This document shows, piece after piece, positions 9,541 to 19,871 of a stretch of DNA of 64,000 bases. This stretch comes from Cladophialophora immunda. Taxonomy: Eukaryota > Ascomycota > Eurotiomycetes > Chaetothyriales > Herpotrichiellaceae. Each line of letters opens with the position of its first letter. Position 1 is the stretch's first letter. Position numbers and translations under genes: made by a program. The stretch lies in NCBI RefSeq assembly GCF_000835495.1, contig NW_015622542.1:6036485-6100484 (forward strand), given 5' to 3'. The notes under the pieces are model-generated. The model searched no databases and was not told where the DNA came from. It was given only the letters and a program-made list of their open reading frames with translations.

Positions 9541-12414
9541 TCACCTCGGTGGGGAAGAAGGGTTCGGCGTCTGTAGGTTTCTCTTCATTTCAGGCATTCC
9601 CGGCACTGGCATTCGAGGAATTTGCGACGTGGCATGAGCTCGCTGAGAGAAGGCGTTGCCGGGGACATATCGAGATGGGCTGGCAGACTCGGATACCTGG
9701 GACATCTGGGGTGAGGGTGGCTGGAATGGTTGCGCACCCGTTGCATTGTAGTTCAGTGGTGTTACAGTCGTCCAGCCCTGCGGCCCAGCCGAAGGGACTT
9801 GGTCTGGATGGGGTGTGTCTTCGAAATAGCTGACCCTAGCAGGCGCCGAGAGTGTCGCAGTCATGGGCTCTTCGGGTGATACATCGGGGATGGTGGGGAT
9901 TGTTCGTGAGCCTCCTGCGTTCTCGGAACCTGGTACTGAGAGACCGCTGTGGCGAGCTGCTCGTCGCCGGCCCCGTGTGGACTCGCGTCTGAGAATGTCT
10001 CGTACTTCCTCCACATCATTCGAGCGTTGCTTGTCCATTCGGAGTTCTCGCTCATGGTCGACAACCTCTTCCGGGTCAACGGCCACCTTCCGCTTGACCA
10101 AATGATCAACTGCAGACGCTTCTTTAAGTTCCGTTCCAGTTGCCGAGCTGAGGTGGTCAGGTGACTTTGCTTTGGACAGGGCGAGGTGCGGCTTGTTCTG
10201 CTCCAGGAGGGGCACGAGTCTCTTCTTATCTAAATTCTCGTCAAACACCTCCTTGTTCTTCCTGGCGATCTCGTCGCTGATCGCGACAGAGTATGTTGGA
10301 TTTGCCTTATCACCAGCAGGAGGACCGGCACCCCCTGGTCCATAAAGTGGAACTTTGCGCATGGCCAGGACGAGGGCGCACATAAACTTGTTTCTTCTCG
10401 CGGCTCGTACGGCCTCGTTTGCCCAGTTGGATTTGTGACGGATCTCGATTCTCAATTCCATCTTGTTCATCTCCGCCACGCCGGTAACCTCGATGTCGAC
10501 ATCCGGCTGGAAGTCGCGTGCGTTGTCTTTATCTCGGACAAAGTTGGTCATTTCCTTCTTGAGCAAATCGATATCTTCAAACGTAGTGTCGAAGCTGACA
10601 TAGAGCTGGATTTGTTCGCGCATGGCTTTGCTGCGAGATACATTGTCGATCCATAGAGAGTTAAGGATAATGTTGGGAACTTGAGTCCGCTTGTGATCCT
10701 TCACACGCCGGAACACGGTATACAGAAGAGACATGCGTTCCACCACATATTGGACATCGGTAATGTCGACTCTATCACCCACGTCGAATGGATGCTTGAC
10801 GAACAGGAAGATACAAGACCCAAGAACTTCTTGAGCAGTGGTTGCGAAAACAAAGGACATTGAAAGGAGCGCTGTGCCTGCAGTAGCGAGTGTGGTCGTA
10901 AAATTGTGATTGAGCCAGGCGACGAAGATGAATATGACACCAACAAAGACGACGGTGCACAGCAGGTTGTCGAGGACATTGATAGCTTGGTCGACATCGT
11001 GCATGCTGCTTGCGATCGATTGACGCTCTCGTCCGAACTCGGTGATTCGAAGAATCATTTCATCGAGCGAGATGTCTCCGTTGCAATCCACGTCCAGAAT
11101 CTCAAAGGCTTCGTGAGCTTCTTGGTCTCGATCGTGTCCGAGGACGTCAATGATGTCTTCCAGGCTCAGAGCATCTTTCCCTTCCAGGACGAAAGACATC
11201 CAGAGCCGCCGTGCAAGGGCTTCGGCGGAGTGTTTCTTTTCCAGAGCGTGGACCACGATCGAGTGCGATGCCGTGGGATTGAAAACCTTTTTGCCCGTGA
11301 TTTCTTGGGCCACATTCCCAAATGCTGCCGTGACCTTGTCCCCAACCCGTGCAACGTTCTGGATCAACTTCATTGGAGTCGCCGAGCCAGATCGTTTGTG
11401 GCCAGGCCTCAGGCTGTTCCGATTGCTGTGCCGCTCCCCAAAGTCCAAAACATCGTTGATGAGGTAATCCTCCTCGGCAAACTCCCGACAGTACTCCGGG
11501 AAGAGCTTTCGAGAAGCATCGTAGAGCAATCCAACTAGATGAATGTTTCGCTTCGAGTCTTTGATCTTTTCATCGAACTGCTTCCGGTGGTAGCTGATGG
11601 AGAGGAGCTGGATGAGCACCTTTTCGCCGAGCAAGAGCAACGTGGAGAAGACGCAGGCAAAGAGAATGTTCTTGACGATGGACTCCCACGACTTGAGGCC
11701 AGTTTCACCACGTGATCTCTGGTCAGGATTTAACGTCATGATGGGGACAAACGTTGCCAATGATGTGACGGCCCAGCCAACCAGCGAGAGAGGTATCTCG
11801 AGCGAACTGAGAACGAGGGCATATTTTCTGGTGCCAGGGCTGGCCACTCCGCAAATGAGCTGAAAGAGAAACGGTAAGAAATGAGCCACCACTTTCGAGG
11901 CCCACAGCGAGACCCAAACCACCTCGACCCAGGTGAAGAACCACACGATCTTGACGCCGCCAATGCGTGCTCTAGGAGCAACCGTGGCTCCAACAATGAT
12001 GGGGACTGCGATTGCCAACGCAAGAGGTGCGACATAGATGAAATAGCGGGTCAGGACAGAGAAGTTGTAGACTCTCTTGTAGAATCTGCCCACGGCGTTC
12101 AATGTGCCGTCCTCCTTGTCCTGGTTCTGCCGTCCTCGATCTTGCAGCCTTCTTCTCCTGCCTGCTGGGCCTCTGTGGAAGTGGTGGTCCTGTTTCTCGT
12201 CCATCTTTTCGGAGAATTCGCCATTGTACTGGGAGCGGGAGGGAGAAAGGGCATCGGCCTTGCGGGCACCAGTGGCGCTGCCAGAGGTGCTGACCTTGGT
12301 CAAGGGGATATCAATCGTAACGTCGTTAGGGTTCGCCATGTCCCCGGATTGCTGATGGGTAAGAGGCTGAAATCCCTCTCTTGAAAATCTCTTGTAGTGG
12401 CCTTTCTGTGACAT
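9541..12414 (-). CDS. mechanosensitive ion channel, MscS family with EF hand (Msy1/Msy2-like)
   Basis: A single uninterrupted exon of 957 residues starting at the first ATG. Order: disordered N-terminus with basic patches (about 1-120); four to five hydrophobic helices (about 125-290); an EF-hand loop DVDCNGDISLDE with acidic residues at the calcium-coordinating positions (about 450); then the MscS pore and beta domain with TTLATAGTALLSMSFVFATTAQEVLG and the HPFDVGDRVDI signature (about 505-590). A long Pro/Ser-rich tail follows. Length and architecture match the fungal Msy1/Msy2 proteins, which in fission yeast reside in the ER and control calcium rise on hypo-osmotic shock. Location and ion preference here are inferred. 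The promoter lies beyond 12414. Confidence 0.95.
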   Translation of the reverse strand: MSQKGHYKRFSREGFQPLTHQQSGDMANPNDVTIDIPLTKVSTSGSATGARKADALSPSRSQYNGEFSEKMDEKQDHHFHRGPAGRRRRLQDRGRQNQDKEDGTLNAVGRFYKRVYNFSVLTRYFIYVAPLALAIAVPIIVGATVAPRARIGGVKIVWFFTWVEVVWVSLWASKVVAHFLPFLFQLICGVASPGTRKYALVLSSLEIPLSLVGWAVTSLATFVPIMTLNPDQRSRGETGLKSWESIVKNILFACVFSTLLLLGEKVLIQLLSISYHRKQFDEKIKDSKRNIHLVGLLYDASRKLFPEYCREFAEEDYLINDVLDFGERHSNRNSLRPGHKRSGSATPMKLIQNVARVGDKVTAAFGNVAQEITGKKVFNPTASHSIVVHALEKKHSAEALARRLWMSFVLEGKDALSLEDIIDVLGHDRDQEAHEAFEILDVDCNGDISLDEMILRITEFGRERQSIASSMHDVDQAINVLDNLLCTVVFVGVIFIFVAWLNHNFTTTLATAGTALLSMSFVFATTAQEVLGSCIFLFVKHPFDVGDRVDITDVQYVVERMSLLYTVFRRVKDHKRTQVPNIILNSLWIDNVSRSKAMREQIQLYVSFDTTFEDIDLLKKEMTNFVRDKDNARDFQPDVDIEVTGVAEMNKMELRIEIRHKSNWANEAVRAARRNKFMCALVLAMRKVPLYGPGGAGPPAGDKANPTYSVAISDEIARKNKEVFDENLDKKRLVPLLEQNKPHLALSKAKSPDHLSSATGTELKEASAVDHLVKRKVAVDPEEVVDHERELRMDKQRSNDVEEVRDILRRESTRGRRRAARHSGLSVPGSENAGGSRTIPTIPDVSPEEPMTATLSAPARVSYFEDTPHPDQVPSAGPQGWTTVTPLNYNATGAQPFQPPSPQMSQVSESASPSRYVPGNAFSQRAHATSQIPRMPVPGMPEMKRNLQTPNPSSPPR

Positions 12415-14205
12415 GCCGCCAAGCTATGCCACTCGAAGGCCCAAGTGGGAGTGAAAGAATGTGGGCAGTGCCGGCAGTATTCCCTCAGGTATTTTGTGAC
12501 GCGGCAAAAGTGAATGAAGATCCGAAGAAGCAGGCTTGTCCGCGTACTCTACCTGAGAGGAACCGACGAGGCGTGCTAGAAATCGGAACCCGTTTCAAGA
12601 CAAAGCGAAACGGGGTACAAGCGAGGGCGATCTGAGAAAAGGAGGAATGAGAAAAGGATGCGTTTGTACAAGATCGACAAGGGCGGATACAGGGACGACT
12701 AGCACCCTCAAATACAAGATAACAAGAGTCTGGAGAAGTCAAGCGAGTGCAGTAAATGACCAGGGACTGAAGCAATGGAAATATAGAAAGTGAAGGAAGC
12801 AAGAATCGAAGATCGAGGAGGAGTGCATTGGGATGTTTGTACTTGATCGATGTTACCTGCACCCTACCAGGTATTTCGATCATGGGTCCCCGGTGTCCAC
12901 CAACATGCCACCAATGCGGGCGAAGAATATTTTTTTCTCTCGTTCGATTTGTGCTCCCTGTTGAATCGCATGACGAAAGCCCTTGTTTCGTAGACGCGCC
13001 CCCTGGTCGAGAACTGGGGAAAACGGGTGAGATCCCGAGATTTCGGTGGCCCTCATTTGACGGCCCTGAAGAGATTTTCTGGCCAGGAACATCGACGCCG
13101 CTGACCAGTCACTCGAGTCCCTCGGCGAAAAATGCAAGCCCCCTTCACGCCTCCTCAAGCCCCCCTCGTCAATGGCTCCTAGACCCCGTCCATCTCGCCG
13201 AATCCCGTCGAACCTCCTCCGTCAAAAGCCCGCTTGCAACCGAACGCTGGGCCCAAAAAGAGCATGGAAGACGGTTGTGGCTTGCGCCATGGCTGATTTG
13301 GCTTGAGTCTGATACAAGCTCTGAAACAGCTCCATGCAGCGTTTATCCACTGTGGTTCCCAACGCATCCAGAGCCAGAAATACCTGGAATTTTCCAGCTG
13401 GCTCACTGCAACGATGTTGTATCTACCAAAGTACCTGCGCGATATGTGGAGCGTACGCCTTTCGAGGTCTCACAAAGCCACAAGGCAGTGCAAGACGTGT
13501 TCAGAAGAGGCCCAGAGCATCAATGCATGTGTTCGACGGTGGCTGATAAGCGAGGTATGAGGCTCATCCTGGTGTTATTGGGTGTTGCGAGATTACATGT
13601 CTGATGGCCCTGTTGATCACTTCAAGGTTGGCAATTCATTGTTCCTACGGAGTACTTCCTACACGGTGCACGATCATCAGCATTCGCCTTGTCATTCTCC
13701 TAATTTCTCAATGTCTGCTCCTTTGTGAATCTCCTGAGTGCCAAGGTCATGTCTCGCCTTGTTTGTTTTGAGCTGGGGCTCCCACCGGGCGGAATGTGTG
13801 GATGTACACAATGAAGCGCTACCATGTCTTCAACTATCACAACGCGGTACCCGTGCAGGTTGCAGCCAGCTGTTACTGCCTCGTCAATGGAGCTTTGTTA
13901 TACCAAGCAACCCACCTTTGTTGTAGCAATCATGTCTCCTCCTTTGTTCTGTCGCTTGTCTGCTGCCCTTGCTCCTTGGTTCTGTTCTTTGACAGTTGGA
14001 AGTTACTTGGGTACTCCTTTCATGTGGATGGTCGAAGGATCTTCAGGCTATAAATGCTCCATACCCCCTACTGTCATGGCTGAAGGGCATCAAACAACCA
14101 AAGCAAGCAAGGAAAGCAAGGTAAGTACACGCCAACACAAAACAGCGCAATCAGCAACAATTTCCTTCGAAAACTTGCCGGGTTTTTACCTTCTCATCTA
14201 CCATA
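12415..14205. other. divergent intergenic region with TATA-like element
   Basis: About 1.8 kb upstream of both the MscS gene (minus) and the small gene at 14206 (plus). TATAAATG at 14049-14056 lies about 150 bp before that ATG. A short upstream reading frame starts at ATG 14076 and runs into a perfect GTAAGT donor at 14121, suggesting a 5' UTR intron or an alternative first exon. The 258-codon plus-strand frame at 12828-13604 does not look like protein. Confidence 0.5.
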
Positions 14206-14697
14206 ATGCCTTACCAAGCAGCGGGACCGGCCAGGCAGCCTCAGGTCAGAAAGGTTGTGGATGCAAACGGAAAAAAATGGTTGGTCAGGGAAAAGGCCAG
14301 CTCAACCCCAAGACGACCGGCTCCAGGGCATGGTCCGCAACAGCCACCCCCCGCTTATCAACAGGACAGAACTGCCAGGTATGAGGAACGCGCTTCGCGA
14401 CGCGAATCGGGGAGTCGTCAAGGTGAGAGAGCCGGGTCGGCTTATGGAGAACGACCTTCAAGACGAGGCTCCCAAGCACCTCAACAAGAGGGGCACCAGG
14501 TATCGCAACGCCGATCACACCACCAGGAGGGCTCTCGAAGAGTGGAAGGCTCTGGGAATTCTCGCCGCCCGTACTCAGAGGGAGGATACCACTCTCAGCG
14601 AGGCTACCAGGAAGATCCAGCCGTTGCTGCTGAGCGCGCCAAACGACAGGCCAAGAAGCAAAAGTACATAAAATGGCTGATGTTCTTCGTCTCGTGA
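14206..14697 (+). CDS. hypothetical small basic protein
   Basis: An intronless frame of 163 residues with a good start context (CATAATGCC). The N-terminus contains KVVDANGKKWLVREKAS, the most ordered-looking part. The middle is Arg/Ser/Gln/Gly-rich and probably disordered, and the end is a Lys-rich segment followed by KYIKWLMFFVS. No family recognised. An alternative spliced model in another frame (14076-14120 joined to 14222-14671, 164 residues) uses the GTAAGT donor at 14121 and overlaps almost the whole gene, so the frame choice is uncertain. I prefer this frame because of its residue composition and clean start. Confidence 0.5.
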   Translation: MPYQAAGPARQPQVRKVVDANGKKWLVREKASSTPRRPAPGHGPQQPPPAYQQDRTARYEERASRRESGSRQGERAGSAYGERPSRRGSQAPQQEGHQVSQRRSHHQEGSRRVEGSGNSRRPYSEGGYHSQRGYQEDPAVAAERAKRQAKKQKYIKWLMFFVS

Positions 14698-15652
14698 GCG
14701 GGAGGGTGGTCGTTGCGAAGGGGAACAAAGGTAAGTTTCGGACATTCCTCGAATGGAAAGGGACATACGGCGTCGGCGGCAAAGTTCATTGCTGGTCAAT
14801 GAGTTGAATGGTTGAGTACTCGGGATATGTAATAGTACTCGCTGCCTGTGCACAAATCCAAACACTAGCTTCTCTTTTCCTTCCCAGTACTTCCTACGTA
14901 TGACACTTGGGCACTTGCACTGGACTTGACGAGAACGAAGACTCCTCTTCGGCCCCTCTATGTCATTCCTACGTTCTCCGTACGGGGTATTAGGATTCGT
15001 CCTCGTGACATCTCCTCCAACCAATGCTGACGTTCCCTTTGTTTTTCCCTTCCAGAGCTTGTTTGTCCAAGATTCCGGGGCACTCTAAAAGAGCGACTGC
15101 AATGACGAATGCCTTTGTTTCTCTTACCCCATACGAACCCTCGGGACACCGACGTAGCATTCTTTCTTCCCTTCCAAACCCCCCTCTGTCTGGTCACAGG
15201 GCGGGAGCACAGAGGCACAGAGCCACTTGAAGGGGTGGAAGTGCTGGAGGATTCCGCTCGCTTAGAATCGGGAGGAGCAACAAGGGCGCAATGGACGGTT
15301 CAATGTTTCCTTGACTCATCTCATGCCCCCTTTTCCGCTCTTACACAGCATTGCTCTGTCCTTCACCTCGTGATCCCATGTAACACGCCTCACCGCAACA
15401 GTCCCTCCCGGTTCTCATATTTCTTTTTTTCTTCTCCCCTTATTCCAGTCATTCTTTTCACTTGCATTCTTAGGTGCATTGGGATCAAATCTTTCTGCGA
15501 GGAAAATACCACTCACGGCTTCAGGGGGGATTCAAAATCCAGTTCGGAACAGAAAGAGTTAAAAAAGACAAGAGAGTGTCTCGACGACCAGAAACTCGAA
15601 ACCAGGCAAACATTCATTGTAATACCGGGATCCCTCAATCTAGGAATCAGCC
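14698..15652. other. intergenic region, promoter of GNAT gene
   Basis: About 950 bp. It contains a pyrimidine-rich tract at about 15410-15450 (T8 followed by CTTCTCCCC), as is common just upstream of fungal transcription starts. No other gene is seen. Confidence 0.5.
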
Positions 15653-16516
15653 ATGTCATCCTCAACATCGGCTCAAGCCTACGTCCCCGTCGCCACCGAT
15701 TCCCAAACCGACATGTCCAACTTCATCTCCATCATCACGGCGGCGTTTTCCAGCACAGCGCTCACGACGGCATTCATAGTCGACATCGACGGCACGCCCC
15801 CGCCTTACCCATCTCCGCTGATCGACGCGGCTCGACGAGAACGACATTTCTCCCGCGGGATCCTCGAGAGCGCGGCGTCGGGGGCCGAGCTGGTCCAGGC
15901 GGGAGACTGGTCCGCCATCGCGCTGTGGGAGACTCCCACGTACGAGGGCAAGCCGTTCATCGACTCTAAGGCGCAGCCGGGCCCGCTGCTGAGCGAATGG
16001 AGAGGCAGGGTCAAAGCCGCCAAGGCAAAGCACCTGGCTGTACCGTCGACCACCTCCACCTCCACCTCCACCGCCCCGGCCACGAACGCGGATGACTCCA
16101 ACTCCAACTCGCCATCCGCTTCAGGTCCAGGTTCAGGTCCAGGTTCGGTGTCTGACTCCAGCTCCGACCACCACAGCAGCAGCCAAGGCAGCCAGGACAG
16201 CCCGGACCGGCCGCTCCGCCCGTTCTACCACCTCTCCTTCCTGGCGCGGAACCCGGCGAGGCCTCGCGTGCAAGGCAGCATCAACGCCGTGATGGGCCCG
16301 TTCTTGGAGCGCGCCAGGGCCGAAGGGGTGCCCGCGTGGCTGGAAGCCACCACTCCGCAGGCCGTGCGGCTGTATCAGCACTTCGGGTTCCGGATCGTCG
16401 AGGAGATCGTGGTGGGCAAGGGCCTGGTCGACGCTCTGGGATGGCCCGCTCGGGGGGAGCATGCAAGCGGCGTGACGGCGTGGGCGATGATCCTCGATTC
16501 GCACCTTCGCGAGTGA
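15653..16516 (+). CDS. GNAT-family N-acetyltransferase
   Basis: A single exon of 287 residues. The N-terminal part (about 18-120) has the features of a fungal GNAT protein: F..II..AF...ALT, then ARRERHFSRGILESA and AIALWETP. The C-terminal core (about 190-285) holds YHLSFLARNPARPRVQGS, in the position of the acetyl-CoA-binding loop, and EATTPQAVRLYQHFGFRIVEE, the classic motif B region. The usual R/QxxGxG/A loop reads RVQGSIN, so it departs at the last glycine. Between the halves sits a Ser/Thr/Gly-rich insert (about residues 127-185) coded by short CTCCAC and CAGGTC repeats. It should transfer acetyl from acetyl-CoA to an amine; the substrate is unknown. It is convergent with the aminotransferase gene. 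Confidence 0.85.
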   Translation: MSSSTSAQAYVPVATDSQTDMSNFISIITAAFSSTALTTAFIVDIDGTPPPYPSPLIDAARRERHFSRGILESAASGAELVQAGDWSAIALWETPTYEGKPFIDSKAQPGPLLSEWRGRVKAAKAKHLAVPSTTSTSTSTAPATNADDSNSNSPSASGPGSGPGSVSDSSSDHHSSSQGSQDSPDRPLRPFYHLSFLARNPARPRVQGSINAVMGPFLERARAEGVPAWLEATTPQAVRLYQHFGFRIVEEIVVGKGLVDALGWPARGEHASGVTAWAMILDSHLRE

Positions 16517-17587
16517 TGCAAAAAGCGGCATGTCCCCCGAAAAAGGGGAGAGAGCATTATGAATGAATTGGGGGGATATCACACCTGTCAGCGTAAGGAC
16601 AGAGCAGAAGAGCAAGGACAAGGAAAAGGGCGTATTGAGAGTCCGATATCCATTCTTCCCGCCTTCTGTTTGAACAGAGGAACGAACTCGAAAACCAAAT
16701 AGCCCGTCCGGCAACGCCTGCACTGACACAGCTACATCGCCCGTAGGTAGTCCAGCGATACAAAATCCCTACGATCAGCGGGCTCGGTGAGCTTGACGGA
16801 TGGAGCACGGGTCACGACGTGTAGCCAAGGGAGCACAGGACAAGGGCGATTCCCGGCCCTGAACAGACGTACGATGAATCAAATCCCATAGAACAGCTCA
16901 GAGCATGGCATGGCAGGGCAGGGTAGGATGCAAGAGCAGGACACGTACCCGCAGGGATTGCAATGCATTGTAATACAACGCCAAGGACTCGATCAATGTA
17001 AATCCATGTTCCCAGTCTTCCAGCCTGCACGAGTAGATCCTTCCGATCAATGCACAGAGAACGTAGAGGGTACCGTCGATGAAGATGGGGAAAAGATCCG
17101 AGAGGACGAGGGTACAGCGAGGTGTTTCACCTTCTCCCTCATCTTGTTGCACGATTCCAACTCGCTGCTCCTTTTGGCATTGTAGGTCTTTGCATTTGTG
17201 CCTGTGGCTCGTTCGATGGTTTACACTTTCCGGCAAAGAAGAGTATAGCAAAGAAAACCAGAAGTTTGAGATCCGACTTTTATGGCCCCCCGTTTTGCCC
17301 TGTTTCTCCACGCATGCCATGCCATGCCATGTCCAGCTCTTGTGCCTGTAGAAGGAGAAAAGCATTGAGTTGATGAACCCCATTTTCCAAAGCTCCATCG
17401 CGGCCGTCCGGCTTCAGTGCCTCTGTGCAAGCTCACCGGTGCTCTTGCTCTGCCCTCCCTGCACCGCCCTCTTCCAGGGCCATCTCATATTACCAAACCA
17501 TGAAGATCATCCCATTTTGGATCATGCCCCCCCCTTTCCATACCATCCATTCCGGTCCTCCCCCCGTCACCGTCAACCAGATCGACT
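16517..17587. other. convergent intergenic region with inverted ATGCC repeats
   Basis: About 1.1 kb. GCATGGCATGGC at 16902-16913 is matched by its reverse complement inside the repeat at 17312-17331. No gene is seen. Confidence 0.5.
17312..17331. repeat. GCCAT pentamer tandem repeat
   Basis: Three to four tandem copies of GCCAT, forming an inverted pair with GCATGGCATGGC at 16902-16913. Confidence 0.6.
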
Positions 17588-18981
17588 TCATTGCACATGC
17601 CTCACCACATCGTCTAGAGCCTCTGCAAAGTAGTGCACGTTGCCCGTGTTCAAGCCGGCCATGCTGATCCGGCCGTTCTTGGTCATGTACACATGCCACT
17701 TCTCCCTGATCGCCAACACCTGCTTCTCGCTGATGCCCGTGAAACTGAACATGCCGATTTGACTCGTAATGTGGTCCCATGTGCCGGGAGTGCCCAACCG
17801 GTCAAGTTCCGCTTTCAGCGACTTTCGCATCTCGATGATACGCCCGGACATGGTGCGCAGATCGTGTTCCCACTCCTTGAAGAGTTGTGGATCGTTCAGG
17901 ATGAGGGAGGCGATCCGGGCACCGTATGCGGGTGGATTGGAGATCTCCGAACGTTGTAGGATGGCAAGTTGGGACGAGACACGTTTGGCCACATCCTGTG
18001 CGTTGGCCCCCGGTGCTGCCACGAAATGGAACGCGCCCGCTCTCTCGCCATACAGACCAAAATTCTTTGCGAAGGACTGAGCAATGACCAACTCAAAACC
18101 CTGTTCCACGAAATAGCGGATCGAAAAGTTGTCCTGTGCCAGATCCCCTGAAGCGAAACCCTGATACGCGCAGTCGAAGAAGGGAAATAGTTTGCGCTCG
18201 CGCATGATTTCAGCAATCTGTTTCCACTGGTCCGGTGTTGGGTCGACGCCTGTGGGGTTGTGTGCGCAGGCGTGCAGTAGAATAATGCTTCGTTCAGGCG
18301 CGGATTTCAAGGTCGAGAGGAGACCGTCGCAGTCAAGCATCTTTGTCTTCGCGGAGAAGTAGGGGTAGGACTTGATCGGGAGCTGGACGTTGGTGAAGAT
18401 TTGGTTGTGGTTGGCCCATGTTGGGCTGGATAGGTAGATGGCGGGGGTCGGTTTAGGGAGGAATTTGGAGAGGAAGAGACCGCCTAGATGGACGGCGCCG
18501 GTTCCTGAGATGGTTTGGAGGCTGCAGGCCTGTAAGACAGAAATTATATGTCAGCCAAAAGGGAAGTGTGAGGGAGAGTTGAATGCGTACCCGTCCTTCC
18601 TGGATCGCGGGGCTGTCTCCACCGAGGATGAGTTTCTGAGCCGCTGAAGTGAACTCTGGGAGACCGGCGATAGGAAGGTATTCGTGGTTGAGGTTGGGAT
18701 CGTTTCGTAGGATCTCATCGGCCTGACTTGGGGGTTAGCCACCTTCGAGCATGTCATCGACCCTCGTCGAGCAATCTTAGGACGCTCACCTTCTTGACCA
18801 CAGGCAACACCCAGGGTTTCGCATTGTTGTCTCTGTATGCGCCGATGCCCAGATCCACCTTCTTCTCAAAGGGGTCTTTTCGGTAGGCGGCCATCAACCC
18901 AAACAGAGGGTCCTCAGGAGCTTGAGGGACGACATTGGCGTCGAACAGAGTCGGCGGCGTATCAGTCGACGCAGAACCCAT
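17588..18981 (-). CDS. aspartate aminotransferase (PLP-dependent)
   Basis: Three exons: 18981-18790, 18722-18591 and 18529-17588. Both introns have GTGAGC or GTACGC donors and CAG/ACAG acceptors, and the product is 421 residues. It interconverts aspartate plus 2-oxoglutarate with oxaloacetate plus glutamate. Hallmarks: HNPTG with the PLP-contacting Asn (about 199), FDCAYQGFASG with Asp and Tyr (about 227 and 230), the SFAKNFGLYGERAG segment holding the Schiff-base Lys (about 263) and the phosphate-binding Arg, and a C-terminal GRISMAGLN with the substrate carboxylate Arg. I chose the start MGSASTD because it fits the usual cytosolic length. A true in-frame ATG at 19098 would add 39 Ser/Thr/Lys/Arg-rich residues that could act as an organelle-targeting sequence. 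Confidence 0.95.
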
Positions 18982-19871
18982 TGTGTGATTCCTGATCTGA
19001 GTCAGTCGGGTGGAGGCGTTTGTCTGCGAAGGCGAAGACGAAGACGAAGACGAGGTTGAGCGGAGAGAAGAGTCGGAACGTTTTGGCGGTGAGGGCATGT
19101 CCAGGAATTTATTGCAGCGTGGAGAGACGGAAAAGAAACGTTCCTCGCTGCAGGAGGCTTGGGGGCAAGGGCACGAAGGGCGATGCGGAAACTTGGTTGC
19201 TCTAGGACGGGCGGATGCACAACGGTTTCGGTTTTACCTTAGCCACGTACCTTCTAATTCGCGTATGGCGGTGATGTCGGTTCCAGGGACCAGAGAAACT
19301 ACGGGAACAAGGGGACCTGAGCAAGCGTAGCCGGTCATTCGGTGATCGAGGAGGAAAAATTCGTAAAACCGTGATGCAAAGGGTCAGATGGACATCGATC
19401 GTCTCCAACGCCGAAGCTCGACTCCAACTGCAGGCCGAGGATGGCATCCTTGCCTCATCCGTGCCTCGTCCAAAGCCCAATCGGCGTGTCTCGATTTCGC
19501 CCTTGTTCAGGATGTCATGACTTTCCTGATTCTCACATGCTCGAGCCGCGCTGCTCTCATGTACCTGCATGAAGAGCATCTGATTTCACGGACTTGTGGC
19601 ACATCTCGCCGCTGACTTCTCTTGTCCACGCCCCGCAGACGCAGGACTCTGACAGATGTGTCGACCTGTACTGGTCGATGGCAGCAAGACTTATCACTGG
19701 GAATACTAGCGCAGATATGGTTGGGGGCAACCGTCAATCCAGAGGTGGTGTTGGAGATAGTCAAAAGATGATGCGTTATCCTCCTGGACTATCGTCTCAG
19801 GTCGCGATTTCTGGCACTCCTATGCAAACGGGATAATCAATAGCTAAACGATGAACTGGATTGCGATTCTA
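18982..19871. other. promoter region of aminotransferase gene, up to transposon remnant
   Basis: About 890 bp including the possible N-terminal extension (to 19098). Short ORFs only; no further gene is seen. Confidence 0.5.

Noticed and set aside
12828..13604. 258-codon plus-strand ORF upstream of the MscS gene
   Set aside because: Composition is erratic (Trp, Cys, Pro, His scattered), with no domain or hydrophobic pattern. It sits in a promoter region and looks like a chance frame.
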